A stretch of 64,000 nucleotides of DNA from Chrysogorgia sp. JL179-B06 (taxonomy: Eukaryota; Cnidaria; Anthozoa; Scleralcyonacea; Chrysogorgiidae). Each line of letters opens with the position of its first letter. Positions within the stretch are counted from its first letter, which is position 1. The notes beneath the pieces were generated by a model. That model was not told where the DNA came from. It did not search any database and saw only the letters and a program-made list of their open reading frames with translations. Location of the stretch: contig JAYKKM010000351.1 of the NCBI GenBank assembly GCA_035772405.1, positions 2,215,001 through 2,279,000 on the forward strand, given 5' to 3'. Below, in pieces: positions 38,353-49,349 of this stretch. Made by a program: the position numbers and the translations under genes.

Positions 38353-38470
38353 CTGTGGGGAATTAAGCGGCTGCCCCCCGAAACGTTAATGAAAATAAAG
38401 ATTTTTAAATGTTCCTACTTTGGTAGACTTGTTAATATTGTGGAATTTGACGAAGGTTGGCTCCTAGACA

Positions 38471-38695
<225 letters not shown>

Positions 38696-38766
38696 CTGCT
38701 CTACTGTTTACAGTATTGAGCACTCTTTTATCCTTAGCAAACATTCTATCCGAAAATTTGTCTTGG
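38696..38766 (+). repeat. Penelope/retrozyme tail-like unit
   Basis: Contains CTCTACTGTTTACAGTATTG and GAGCACTCTT at 38713-38727, matching the tail after the Penelope fragment (CTCTACAAATTCTGTATCG, GAGCACTCTT at 47770-47796). Flanked by the palindrome and by (TA)n. Confidence 0.45.
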
Positions 38767-38798
<32 letters not shown>

Positions 38799-38845
38799 TG
38801 GTCTTACTCTGATGAAGGGCTCCGCTCGAAACGTCAGTATTTCGT
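38799..38845 (+). ncRNA. Hammerhead ribozyme between two (TA)n tracts
   Basis: Core CTGATGA at 38809-38815, stem II GGGC/GCTC with loop TCC, GAAAC at 38828-38832, two-pair stem III and the GTC triplet. Stem I pairs TACT with AGTA. The unit continues to 38885 (TTCGTCACTAAATTCTTGGC, CACCTTTTCACTTTGC) and is bordered by (TA)n on both sides (38767-38793, 38886-38988). A close inverted relative lies at 51070-50985. Confidence 0.78.
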
Positions 38846-38880
38846 CACTAAATTCTTGGCAGTTTACCACCTTTTCACTT

Positions 38881-38992
<112 letters not shown>

Positions 38993-39295
38993 CTTCCTAT
39001 ATATAATCTATGTGGCTCTCACTATCTATATAATCAATGCTTGTCTGTGATACTTGCACTGCTGAAGTGAATGTGGCGAGCTTTATGCAGTAGGCATAAC
39101 GAGTATAGATATATGACGGAATACTGTGCATCTTCACGTTCAGCAATTAATTAAATAATTAATTACGATTGCCAAAATTTTGGTGAACAGAATGTTTAAA
39201 TTTTTCTTTAATCGAAGTGTTCAGTAAACTTCGAACGAAAAAACCCCGAAAAGAACAAGTATAACTGTGAAAAGAAACGAGAGCGAGAAGGTACA

Positions 39296-39600
39296 ATGTT
39301 ATTGCATGTCATGGTGACGGACCAAGACGTTTCTGTGCCGTTAGTTTACATTTCAAGAAAACCCAACGAAATTCCTCGACATTTATTTTGTAGATCAAGG
39401 AGAGAAGATTTTATCATAAAGTGCCCAGAAAATAAGTACCGTATTTTTTACTGATCAAGGAATAGCATTTAAATTCGGATGTTTTGCGAATGATTTGGGC
39501 GCATATAATCACGCCAGTTTCAGGTGCGAACATAGGCTTTTGTGTAACTATAATTTAGACGATGATTGTGTTATAATATCTCAACTATTATATCTTAAAA
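39296..39600 (+). pseudogene. Possible coding relic of unknown family
   Basis: ATG 39296 opens a 52-codon frame (MLLHVMVTDQDVSVPLVYIS, RKPNEIPRHLFCRSRRE, FIIKCPENKYRIF). After a frameshift near 39455 a second frame continues about 45 codons (AFKFGCFANDLGAYNHASFR, CEHRLLCNYNLDDD). The Cys/His content and balanced composition look like protein rather than random AT-rich DNA. I do not recognise the family. A truncated LINE follows at 39620. Confidence 0.3.
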
Positions 39601-39619
39601 TAAAAGTACTGGGCTATTA

Positions 39620-40480
39620 TAAGTGCGCTTTCTCGATATATCTCAAGCTCATAGTCATGAGCTTATGATTCTTAGTGCTCATCATCGTCCCCAACCACCT
39701 ATTACATCTGTGTTAGTTTGTGACGAAGTCATCACACCTACAACGTGTGCCAAAAATATTGGCGTGACTTTGGATCCAACCATGTCCATGGAAAACCAGA
39801 TAAACGCTACATGTAAATCAGCATTTTTTCATCTAGTACGGAGTCTCAACCAAATAAGGAAATACATTTCTACACAGTCATGTGCTACATTAGTGCATGC
39901 TTTCATCACATCGAGGCTAGATTTTTGCAACTCATTATATTATGGTTTGCCAAATCGATTGATAAAGAAACTTCAAAGTGTCCAAAATGCTGCAGCTAGA
40001 CTGATTAGCTTATCTCGAAAATATGATCATGTCACCCCACAGCTTAAAGAACTACACTGGTTGCCAGTCGAGTATAGAATTCAATTTAAAATACTATTGC
40101 TAACTTTTAAATGTATTAATAAGACCGCTCCTATATATTTACAAGATCTCGTGCGATTTTATACACCCAAGCGCCTCTTGAGATCCTCCACAAAGAATTA
40201 TCTAGAGACGCCACGTTTCAACCTACGTGGCTATGGATATAGATCGTTTTCGGTAGCAGCACCAATATTATGGAACTCTCTACCAAGTAACATTAGAGCG
40301 CCTGGAAATTCATTAGAAATTTTTAAGAAACTTCTTAAAACTCATCTTTTTAAGACTGCTTTTTATGAAGCTTAACCTTTCTTATTTAATTAGACTAATC
40401 TAACTATTTTATATGATGTGAAGCGCTAATGGACTACACGGAATCAGCGCTAAATAAATATTTGTATATTATTATTATTA
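39620..40480 (+). mobile_element. 5'-truncated LINE, intact C-terminal ORF of 250 codons
   Basis: The open frame 39623-40375 has no stop or frameshift. It contains KNIGVTLDPTMSMENQI, ITSRLDFCNSLYYGLP, LQSVQNAAARLI, LHWLPVEYRIQFKILLLTFK and SFSVAAPILWNSLPSNIR: the region after the reverse-transcriptase palm of CR1/L2-type LINEs. The polymerase itself and the endonuclease are missing, so it is a short dead-on-arrival copy. The 3' end carries AATAAATATTTG and (ATT)n at about 40459-40481. An open frame suggests recent insertion. Confidence 0.85.
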
Positions 40481-40609
40481 TGAGCCGCGAAAACAAACGA
40501 AATCAGCACGAGACGATGGTTTGGATATATCAGAGGAAGAAATTACATAAATTAAGCCAACTAAATTTTACCTCGATTTTCTCTTTAAATACTGATTTGT
40601 TTGAGATGT

Positions 40610-40760
40610 AATATGAAACACTAGGAGGAGTGTTTCATGATTTCATCTGTATATCCAAACACTTCGAAGTTTGTTACAAATCTGGGCATCGCCTCGCTTT
40701 TCACTAACACTAAACGTATATCCTGATGAAACACTCTTCCTCGTGTTTCATAATACTACA
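40610..40760. repeat. Foldback repeats with TGAAACACT motif
   Basis: ATATGAAACACTAGGAGGAG and its partners (GTGTTTCATGA, GATGAAACACTCTTCCTCGT, TGTTTCATAAT) form nested inverted pairs over 150 bp. Confidence 0.5.
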
Positions 40761-40852
40761 TTACACGAAATACAAACACTAAGACAAATACTAACACGAA
40801 AACTAACCATTTTACTAACCCTCATAAAATTACTAACCTTAAATAGACAATA

Positions 40853-40986
40853 ATACATGGATGTGCGGAAATATGAAATTTATTTCGAGTGTTGACCAGG
40901 ATATCGAACGAGTAAGCGCAGCGAACGAGTGAGATATCTTGGTCAACACAAGAAATAAATTTCATATTTCCAAGCATCCATGTGTT
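40853..40986. repeat. Foldback repeat, about 55-bp arms
   Basis: ACATGGATG...GGAAATATGAAATTTATTTC...GTTGACCA...GATATC pairs with its complement around a GAACGAGTAAGCGCAGCG loop that itself repeats GAACGAGT. A compact foldback element. Confidence 0.7.
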
Positions 40987-40989
40987 TTG

Positions 40990-42778
40990 TGTTTATTATA
41001 TAAAAAAATGTCCAATTGCTTAGAAAAACTAAACAGCTTTAAACTATAGTGCTGTATCAGCGATAATCGTCACATGTGCGATTACCATAAATAATCACAC
41101 ATGTGAGATTATCACTTTTATTAGTTCTGGAAAAATCAATAAAATACTCTAGATAATAATACTAAGTAACCTTAAAACTAACACCAACCCAATGCTGTAG
41201 TGTAACACAGGTAACGGATTGTAAGTTAGACATATTAGTTTCTTTCTCTTAGTCTCTTAGAGTAGTTTTACTCTTTCTATAGTTAATTGTAAAACACCTT
41301 GACTATGAAGTATTCTTAGAATAATTAAAAGAAAAATCATTCATAAAAGGCAAAGCCGCCAATTCCTAATTCCCTTCCACGGGCAATGACATCGATGGTC
41401 AAGTTATTGTCAAGTGGATTAATGGTGTATCTCTGAAGGATCACAGAACTATAGTAAGGAGTTGAGTGAGAGAATGCATGATATTAAGAAGATATCGGTG
41501 ATCGTGAGGTACTGAGGAGAGTAAGTTTGAGGTGGTTCAGGCATGTGGAAATGAACAACGATGACGACTGGCTGGGTAAAAAGGAGATGTGTGAGAACAT
41601 AGTTAGTAGAAGGGATGGTTTGGAAGGTCCGAAAAATCATTATTATATGTTGTTGTTCCCTTTCACGCTCACTGAACGTATCATATTTTCTGTATAATGA
41701 AGCCTTCGTCCAATAACAACGTTCAGATTTAATTAGTGTAGTCCTTCATCGTCACGTGTTGTGAGTCCTTTGCCGTCACGTGTCCATAGAGTTTCCTTTC
41801 TCCAAACAATAACAAACATTTTCTCCAATACAATAACACGGCCATTGCATCATCTTGAAAGACATTGGAGCTTCCAAAGCATCACCCTCTACTAACTATG
41901 GTGAGAATGAAGATGAAAGCCTAATGCTAATCCTAATTGCAATCCTAATACTAACCCTAAAGTAACATGGGTCAATGCTATAATACGGTTCCATGTTATT
42001 TGCGTGTCTTACATTGCCGAGAAATGGCCTATTGTAATCTGAAATAACGTTTTGGCAGAACACTGCAAAATGAACATTTACATAAAATGACCAACGTTTG
42101 ATATAATGGTGTACAGTGTGTTGGAATTGTTTACTGGATCGGATCGTCACATGAAGTGTCTGCACGCTAGCTAATCGTGTCCTTACTTTCAAATGACAAT
42201 GCCATCCTGGAATTTCAATAGCCGCAGATATACGAAGATATACGAATTGCTCTTCTTATTAATTATGAAATGTTTATCTATAATTCACCAAAATCATCAC
42301 GTGTATAGGGCAAAGAAAAAGGCAGGTGACTAATTATTACAGACAGCTTAATGAGAATGCGCTCAATCGTGCGTAAACTCACGCAATATACGTGAAAATC
42401 TCGCTCCAGTTTCACTGCCATCGTAAACTCACCAAGCAGTTATAGAACACATTTGACCATTTTTGAGTATTGGGAATAGTATGGGAAGCGACGAGCGTGA
42501 AGTGGCAGATGAGCGACATTTAGTGCTGATATCTCGTTATCTTTATTTTTCAACCTTAAAAATCTCCATGATGATTAACTCATGACCTAAAGAGGTTATT
42601 ATAACTCTCCAGAATGAATAGCGAATTTCTGGTTGGATCTAGTATGGAGAGCCATGACGTTGGACACTGTACACCTTCTTTTTGGGAGGGTACGGCGTAC
42701 ATTTACGCAAGCACATTTCAATGGGGGTCTAACTGCTTCAAAACAAAAATAAGCTACGACTGGGAAACAAGTACTTAC
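40990..42778. other. Unassigned 1.8 kb in intron 1
   Basis: A dyad TCACATGTGCGATTACC/AATCACACATGTGAGATTATC is at 41070-41115. Degenerate CCTAAC-type repeats occur at 41930-41960. Short open frames on both strands show no domain. No exon of the CARD-CC gene is recognised. Confidence 0.4.
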
Positions 42779-43067
42779 GGCTTGTTGATTTCTGACCAGT
42801 AAGAGATTCATAAAGAGCTGGGTTCTCAATTTGTATCACATCAAGAAAGAGCTGATATGCATCAGGACCTTTCCTTTGTAGGATGTCGATTAGTTTTCCA
42901 GCTCTACCGCGATTCGTTTTCACCTCCATGATAATCTCACGGTCTTCTTCATCAAGCATTTCCTTACTTAAAAGAACATCAAACAACAACGTTCGTTCTA
43001 AGTTTAAACTCTGGCCGATTACAAAACGTTTTGTCACCCAAATATTTTTATAGTTATCGTTCGACAT
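42779..43067 (-). CDS. CARD-CC gene, first coding exon (CARD domain)
   Basis: Minus strand. ATG at 43067-43065 in a good context (CATCACCATGT). The exon encodes 96 residues and ends at a strong donor GTAAGT (42778). The sequence LLSKEMLDEEDREIIMEV, then RGRAGKLIDILQRKGPDAYQ and FLDVIQIENPALYESLTGQ is a clear death-fold CARD: the RGxDAYxxFLxxLxxxxPxL motif spans helices 4-5. CARDs mediate homotypic binding, here probably to a Bcl10-like partner in NF-kB signalling. The exon ends in phase 1, exactly fitting the coiled-coil exon at 23900. Intron 1 would be about 18.9 kb. A DLG5-type protein is the alternative; the PDZ/SH3/GUK part that would distinguish them is not in view. Confidence 0.82.
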
Positions 43068-43107
43068 GGTGATGTGACCTGAATCAACAGTGTTAGCTTC
43101 AATTACT

Positions 43108-43330
43108 TGGGTAGCTGGTTCTAGGTTTAGGTTGCATTTCTGTATTTATTTTTATATTTTTCGGGTCGACAAATTTCAATAATTGCATCATCCCGATAGG
43201 CTTTGCGAAACCAGGCACTGCACCCATCTCATTGGCTCATCTCCATTCGCCATGTTCTTTGGTCGCTATTGCTGATCAGTGTTCGCTCAAAGATTCATAA
43301 GGAATGTTGCTGGAAAATAATCTTAATCAT
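43108..43330 (+). repeat. Dispersed repeat (CATCCCGATAGGCTTTGCGA family)
   Basis: TTTCTGTATTTATTTTTATA and TTTTTCGGGTCGACAAATTT are followed by CATCCCGATAGGCTTTGCGA, AACCAGGCACTG and GTGTTCGCTCAAAGATTCAT. The same series of blocks occurs at 52378-52690 and in shortened form at 51990-52140. It lies immediately upstream of the CARD-CC start codon, so it may overlap the promoter or 5' UTR. Confidence 0.6.
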
Positions 43331-44309
43331 AAACATTGATTATACAATCATTTGTAATCTTAAAATATTTCGAGCAAAACGCATGTCACCCGTGGTGAGA
43401 TTTCGTCTCACATTTCTCCCGGGATTTCGAACGGAAATATAAAGCCAATGCGTGGGGTATAAGGGTGAAACGCGGATGCGAAATGGTGGGTGGAGAATAC
43501 TGGCGTATGAGAAAAGGAAAGTAGGTCTGTGTCTAGAAATTTAGAATTAATATAGTCTCTCGCAGTCTCTCCACTGACTGCGGCGAGTGGCGACTTGATA
43601 TCAACATATTCCAGACGTCATTCTATAAGCAAGAAAATCTGCAATAAAATTAAAATCTGAAGTCAAAATAAAGACGGAAGCTTCACCACGTGAACCCGAT
43701 TCAAGTACGCTCAGCGTGTCGTAATTTATATTGGCTGAGAGTCAAATATAACAGCTTATCAGGTATAGGTATTTTACTTAGCTGTACCTTACCTAGGGTT
43801 ACAAATCGCGGAATTTACAACGAGAACATTGATTTGTGTCATTAACCGCAAATAGCACGAGTTAACGCGCAGCGGGCGTCTTGTTGCAAATGAAAATGAA
43901 AACACAGTCAATTAACCGACTCATTGGTCTGTGATGTCGCTATTTTCACTATCGTTGCGATATAGAACAGTTTCAAAAAAGTTGAGCAAATTTGTTTCTT
44001 CAGATTAACAAGTTGGCCTCATCATGACTGGTTTGGTGAAGTTCTTTAAACAACGTCATACTGTATGCTGCTTTTGACTGGATTTAGGTTACTTTATTTT
44101 TGAGCAAGGAATGTGATTATTATTCAAAAACAAATATAGCAATCAAATACAAACAAGGAAGTTGTTCAATGGTTTAAAAAGCCAGTTAGTTCTGTCACGA
44201 TAATGAGAATGTATTTTTACGAATAATTTTTATTAAAAATTAAGAATTAGATTATGTGTTCGAAATGATAGTTACAGTGGTGTAATCAATAATAAGAGTC
44301 AAATAGACG
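43331..44309. other. Upstream region of CARD-CC gene, unassigned
   Basis: Expected to hold the promoter of the minus-strand CARD-CC gene. I see no clear TATA box or motif cluster that I would trust. No repeats are recognised. Confidence 0.35.
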
Positions 44310-44530
44310 ATACAATTCCTGTCCGGGAATCAGAATAATTTTTCTGAGGATACGAGCTTGACGATCGTCCATGTGATCGTCTGTCTACTCCAAGCTCTCC
44401 CATATTCACTGCAGTGGTGTGTACTGTACATTACGATTCCTCTCCGGGATTCAGAATCATATTTCTGAGGATAAGAGCTTTACGATCGTCTATGTATCGT
44501 CTGTCTACTCCAAGCTCTCCCACAGTGTAC
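44310..44530 (+). repeat. Two partial SINE-B tails in tandem
   Basis: ATTCCTGTCCGGGAATCAGA with TTTTTCTGAGGATACGAGCT is followed 130 bp later by ATTCCTCTCCGGGATTCAGA with TTTCTGAGGATAAGAGCTTT. Each then has CGATCGTC...GTATCGTCTGTCTACTCCAA. Only the part from box B onward is present. Confidence 0.65.
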
Positions 44531-44743
44531 CTTAACACAAAGGTCAAATAATTAAACTCGTCCTTTGATGGGAAAGATATACAGTCACGAAAATACCCTT
44601 GACCCCATCTAAGAACTTGTCACCAAGAACATCTTCCTGTTGGTCGGAACTATAGTTCAAGTATCGTTTAAGAGTGAGGAAACGATCTCCTACATACTAT
44701 TTTGGCATTACTCCATTGAGATATATTTTATTTCAGATAAACC

Positions 44744-47061
44744 GTTAACTCTTTCATTACGGCTGAAAAAACATCAAAAATTGAACGACCACGTTGTTCT
44801 ATTGATATCTCTTGAAATAACCATAACTGTTGCGAAAGCTATACATTTTCTGGAAGCCCAATAAACCGGCTTTTACTTGTTCTTTTAAATTTCCCGAACA
44901 AAACACATTATGTTAATATAAATTAGCATTAATTATCATAAATCAGGTTGAAAAATTTACATTTTTCCAGAAAAGGCCATCTTGCACGCCCGCATAGCAT
45001 CTTGAAAACTCAAAATGCCACCAATCGCAGAGTTGTTTATGAAATCAAATCAAACTTGGCGTGTGCGTGGATTTCATGTTCCTGGCGCTTGTCGAATTTC
45101 AATTTTTAATCTTGCGTTACCGTGTGCCGTGCTTTTCGATTGACGACTTTGCGGGTCATCAACGACCCATTTTAACTGCGCCCGTAGGGAAAGAGTTAAT
45201 ATAGAATGGCCGATATTTTTTCGCATCGATCAATTTTATATTTTCGCCTGAATTTTTCATCATCGTTGTAAGTCGGCTAAACAACACACATATCAAATTT
45301 TAAGCCAATTTGGTGAATTATTTCTTACATTTCTAAACACGGTGAATTTTGACCTTTTTGACCCACATGCACAGAACCTATTGTGTTTGTAGTGTATAGA
45401 TAGCTTGCGTATATATTTAAAAGTATGAGCTCCCGTGCGGGTGGACCGGTGCGGGTGGGATCTCTGCAGAAACTCTGCTTCGGGTAACCCTTACATAATT
45501 CCTCTCAATGAGGGGGGTAGGGGGGAGCAGAGAAGGGGGTTCATTTTTTGTCACTGACCATTTTTTTGCTTTGTTAAACTGTATTTACATTGATTATTTT
45601 CAATTCAACATATAATAAACTGCTTTTCCTTTCACGCTTTTTCTTCGATTATTTTCAATTTACCTATTATTGCTTATTAACTCTTTCATTACGGCTGAAA
45701 AACATCAAAAATTGAACGACCACGTTGTTCTATTGATATCTCTTGAAATAACCATAACTGTTGCGAAAGCTATACATTTTCTGGAAGCCCAATAAACCGG
45801 CTTTTACTTGTTCTTTTAAATTTCCCGAACAAAACACATTATGTTAATATAAATTAGCATTAATTATCGTAAATCAGGTTGAAAAATTTACATTTTTCCA
45901 GAAAAGGCCATCTTGCACGCCCGCATAGCATCTTGAAAACTCAAAATGCCACCAATCGCAGAGTTGTTTATGAAATCAAATCAAACTTGGCGTGTGCGTG
46001 GATTTCATGTTCCTGGCGCTTGTCGAATTTCAATTTTTAATCTTGCGTTACCGTGTGCCGTGCTTTTCGATTGACGACTTTGCGGGTCATCAACGACCCA
46101 TTTTAACTGCGCCCGTAGGGAAAGAGTTAGTATAGAATGGCCGATATTTTTTCGCATCGATCAATTTTATATTTTCGCCTGAATTTTTCATCATCGTTGT
46201 AAGTCGGCTAAACAACACACATATCAAATTTTAAGCCAATTTGGTGAATTATTTCTTACATTTCTAAACACGGTGAATTTTGACCTTTTTGACCCACATG
46301 CACAGAACCTATTGTGTTTGTAGTGTATAGATAGCTTGCGTATATATTTAAAAGTATGAGCTCCCGTGCGGGTGGACCGGTGCGGGTGGGATCTCTGCAG
46401 AAACTCTGCTTCGGGTAACCCTTACATAATTCCTCTCAATGAGGGGGGTAGGGGGGAGCAGAGAAGGGGGTTCATTTTTTGTCACTGACCATTTTTTTGC
46501 TTTGTTAAACTGTATTTACATTGATTATTTTCAATTCAACATATAATAAACTGCTTTTCCTTTCACGCTTTTTCTTCGATTATTTTCAATTTACCTATTA
46601 TTGCTTATTAACTCTTTCATTACGGCTGAAAAACATCAAAAATTGAACGACCACGTTGTTCTATTGATATCTCTTGAAATAACCATAACTGTTGCGAAAG
46701 CTATACATTTTCTGGAAGCCCAATAAACCGGCTTTTACTTGTTCTTTTAAATTTCCCGAACAAAACACATTATGTTAATATAAATTAGCATTAATTATCA
46801 TAAATCAGGTTGAAAAATTTACATTTTTCCAGAAAAGGCCATCTTGCACGCCCGCATAGCATCTTGAAAACTCAAAATGCCACCAATCGCAGAGTTGTTT
46901 ATGAAATCAAATCAAACTTGGCGTGTGCGTGGATTTCATGTTCCTGGCGCTTGTCGAATTTCAATTTTTAATCTTGCGTTACCGTGTGCCGTGCTTTTCG
47001 ATTGACGACTTTGCGGGTCATCAACGACCCATTTTAACTGCGCCCGTAGGGAAAGAGTTAA
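44744..47061 (+). repeat. 932-bp tandem array with TTAA-flanked MITE (2.5 units)
   Basis: A unit of about 932 bp occurs at 44744, 45677 and 46608 (last one partial), nearly identical. Each holds a 456-bp segment bounded by TTAACTCTTTCATTACGG and CCGTAGGGAAAGAGTTAA, i.e. inverted ends with TTAA at both borders (TTAG at the right border of the second copy), then a 476-bp linker. The TTAA-bounded segment looks like a MITE of a TTAA-targeting superfamily, and the array contains three MITEs and two linkers, the product expected of unequal exchange between MITE copies. No protein-coding capacity. Confidence 0.85.
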
Positions 47062-47124
47062 TTACCTAATTCAAAAGTGATCAAACAACAACATTTGCCA
47101 TCGTTGGTTAAATGTCGAGCGTCA

Positions 47125-47632
47125 TAACATCGCATAACCGAAAAATACTGAACAACCAGGAAGAAAGCCAAAGTAAGATATGCAACTGCAAGGTCAATTG
47201 AAGGATTGACCTCCAAGGAAATTGCCTAACTCGAAGCCTGGTCTACCGAGCCCACATCACAACCGACACAGACACCAACGGCACAAATTACATTGGATTA
47301 GCAGAACATACCTTCAAGGACCGACTCTACAAACATCGAAATTCATTCCGCTACCAAAACAAAATCAACTCAACAGAACTCTCAAAACATGTTTGGAACT
47401 TACGAGAAAAAACGCTTCAAACCCTGAAATAAAGTGGTCAATTTTAGACAGCGCGCCTGCCTTCCCAAACTGATCAACACGATGTGAACTTTGTATAGCC
47501 GAAAAGTATCATATCATTTTCCAAAAATACAGACTTCTAAACAAACGAAACGAACTTCTATCAAGCTGCCGCCACATAAACAAATACCTTCTACGTAACT
47601 TCAAAGAAACACCGCCAGACAATTAGCGCTTT
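47125..47632 (+). pseudogene. Penelope-like element C-terminus with GIY-YIG domain
   Basis: Across three frames one can read KICNCKVN, SLVYRAHITTDTDTNGTNYI, GLAEHTFKDRLYKHRNSF, STELSKHVWNLREK, IKWSILDSAPAFPN, CELCIAEKYHIIFQKYRLLN and KETPPDN followed by TAG at 47623-47625. This is the complete GIY-YIG endonuclease end of a Penelope-like element, with the Cys pairs usual in this group, broken by two or three frameshifts. The reverse transcriptase is absent. A hammerhead ribozyme follows 60 bp downstream, as in published Penelope-like elements. Confidence 0.82.
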
Positions 47633-47673
47633 GATCCATGCCGCGCGAATTGTATATAATTCAGTGAATACGT

Positions 47674-47733
47674 TGATGTTAGTTAGTCGTCTGACGATTG
47701 CCTCAGGCATGAAACACAGTGTTACGGCATCTG
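47674..47733 (+). ncRNA. Hammerhead ribozyme downstream of Penelope fragment
   Basis: Core CTGACGA at 47691-47697, stem II TGCC/GGCA with loop TCA, GAAAC at 47711-47715, stem III ACAC/GTGT, cleavage triplet GTT (less usual than GTC but allowed by the NUH rule). Stem I pairs CGT/ACG and, after an internal loop, GATG/CATC. The tail CTGTATCGAGCACTCTTAC lies at 47781-47799. Confidence 0.72.
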
Positions 47734-47932
47734 TAAAAGTTTAGATTTTACATATACTTTATAACTAGCTCTACAAATTCTGTATCGAGCACTCTTACTT
47801 ATTGGGATATTGTCCATGTTTTGGTCTATTCACCTAATATATATATTTATTTTTTTCCAGTCCGTATCCTACCAAATCCTGCTTTCTGATTGGCTAACGA
47901 GCGGTCCGTATGAGCCCATACGGTCCGTGCGT

Positions 47933-47973
47933 ACTGAAATTATGTCGAGCGGTCCGCTCGACATAATTTCAGT
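47933..47973. repeat. Perfect 19-bp-arm palindrome in foldback module
   Basis: CTGAAATTATGTCGAGCGG and its complement are separated by one base. Just upstream are CTGATTGGCTAACGAGCGGT and CATACGGTCC hairpins. The module resembles 54687-54750 (GATTGGTTCCTGAGCGGTCC). Confidence 0.75.
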
Positions 47974-48044
47974 TTTAAATGCCTTTTATAAGCCGTAAAC
48001 TATTCTAAAAACATTTGAAAATGAACTCAAACGAGATTGAACAT

Positions 48045-48262
48045 ATTTATATATATATTCTAAGGATTTACGATGAATGAAAATTTTGAGTGCGGAATAT
48101 ATACATTTTAAGACCAAACCTTGACCAGTTGCGAAAAATGCAACTTCAAGGCCTTCAAGCTGGAATTTAACCCGCGATCCTGCGATGCTAATGCAGTGCA
48201 GCTCTGACCACTGAGCTACGGAGGCCGTTGCCGAGAGCCTATTCACGAGTTCTGTATATATC
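48045..48262 (-). repeat. SINE-A copy
   Basis: Minus-strand copy: ACAGAACTCGTGAATAGGCT, CTCGGCAACGGCCTCCGTAG, box A TAGCTCAGTGGTCAGAGC, a degraded box B, and TGGTCAAGGTTTGGTCTTAA. It ends about 145 bp before the start of the DXD gene. Confidence 0.7.
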
Positions 48263-48406
48263 GATCTCTTTCTCGTGCCCAGGCCGGATTAATTAGGCCA
48301 TGAGCTAAATTATGCGTGCACAATAATCTGCACATAATAGCACACGGGGCATTCACTATACTCACGGTCAGAAATCTGTAAACTGGTAAAGTATTAAACG
48401 ACCGAT

Positions 48407-49349
48407 TTGATCATGGTTCTAATCTTTAGAAGGGTTAATCCCAAAAGGATTTGTCGTTTGATCATCTTGGCAAGTTTCGTTCTTGTTCTTTTGAAATTAT
48501 TCCTCGAGATGTCCAATTTCCGTCAAATCATAATCCCTTCAAAACACATTCATGTGGCACCAAAAACATCTGAAAGGTTTTTGTATTTGATTCAAGCTCC
48601 CAGTTGTATTCCCGAACACTTTAATGGAGAAAAGCAAATTGGAAATATGTCAACGTGTAACTGTGATGTTCTTGTTTTTAGCTTTAAAGAAAAATGCCAG
48701 CATAAATTATCTGATCATATCGAGTATCTTCTCATGAACACCACCAGTACATGGAACACTGGCAGGAATTATCTTTACGAGTACGCGATGAACAGAACAA
48801 CAAAATATCTTTATTACATTTTCATGGACGATGATATTAAACTTCGCTTGAATGCGAATAGCGGGAAAATAACTCGTGCAGAAGGACCGTGGAGATCATT
48901 TGAGAGATTTTTGATCGTTTATAGACCACCGATAGCAATGTCGTCATATTGTGGCAGTGCAGGACGTTGTACGAGTACTAGAAAAGAACCGAAAGTTTAC
49001 GTTTATAAAAGAAATGATTCGTTTAGATGCTGCCTTTAATGCTATTCACTACGAAGCATTACCCTACCTTCTGCCCTACAGCAGAAAAGGAGAGAAAATC
49101 AGCTGGTGGTTTAGTCAAGCTTATCTACAAATGCTTGCCGCATATTATTTCAAAGATTTTGTTCTTGTTTTTTCTGAAGTGACGACCAATAATGTACAGC
49201 ACAGAAAATATCCCAGAGGTGGAGATCCAAAACAAGTTTATTGTAATTTTGAAGAATTTATCGACATTTTAAGGAAACGTAATAAACGTCCACCGGCATG
49301 GAACGGAGTACATGTACCTGACGTGGCAGCACTGTTATGTACGTGTTAA
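48407..49349 (+). pseudogene. DXD glycosyltransferase-like type II membrane protein, one frameshift
   Basis: A single-exon gene of about 314 codons. The N-terminus is short and basic, followed by a signal anchor (LIILASFVLVLLKLFLEM, residues about 18-35): type II topology, Golgi-like. The lumenal part has FLYLIQAPSCIPEHF, CNCDVLVFSFKEKC and LYYIFMDDDIKLRL, where DDD is a likely metal-binding DXD motif, then PWRSFERFLIVYRPPIA. A one-base insertion near 49025 moves the rest (DAAFNAIHYEALPYLLPYS, WWFSQAYLQMLAAYYF, NNVQHRKYPRGGDPKQV) into the next frame, which ends at 49347-49349. I recall a family of predicted cnidarian proteins with this DDD and FNAxHxxA pattern, but no characterised member. 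Otherwise intact, so either recent loss or a sequencing error. Confidence 0.6.
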
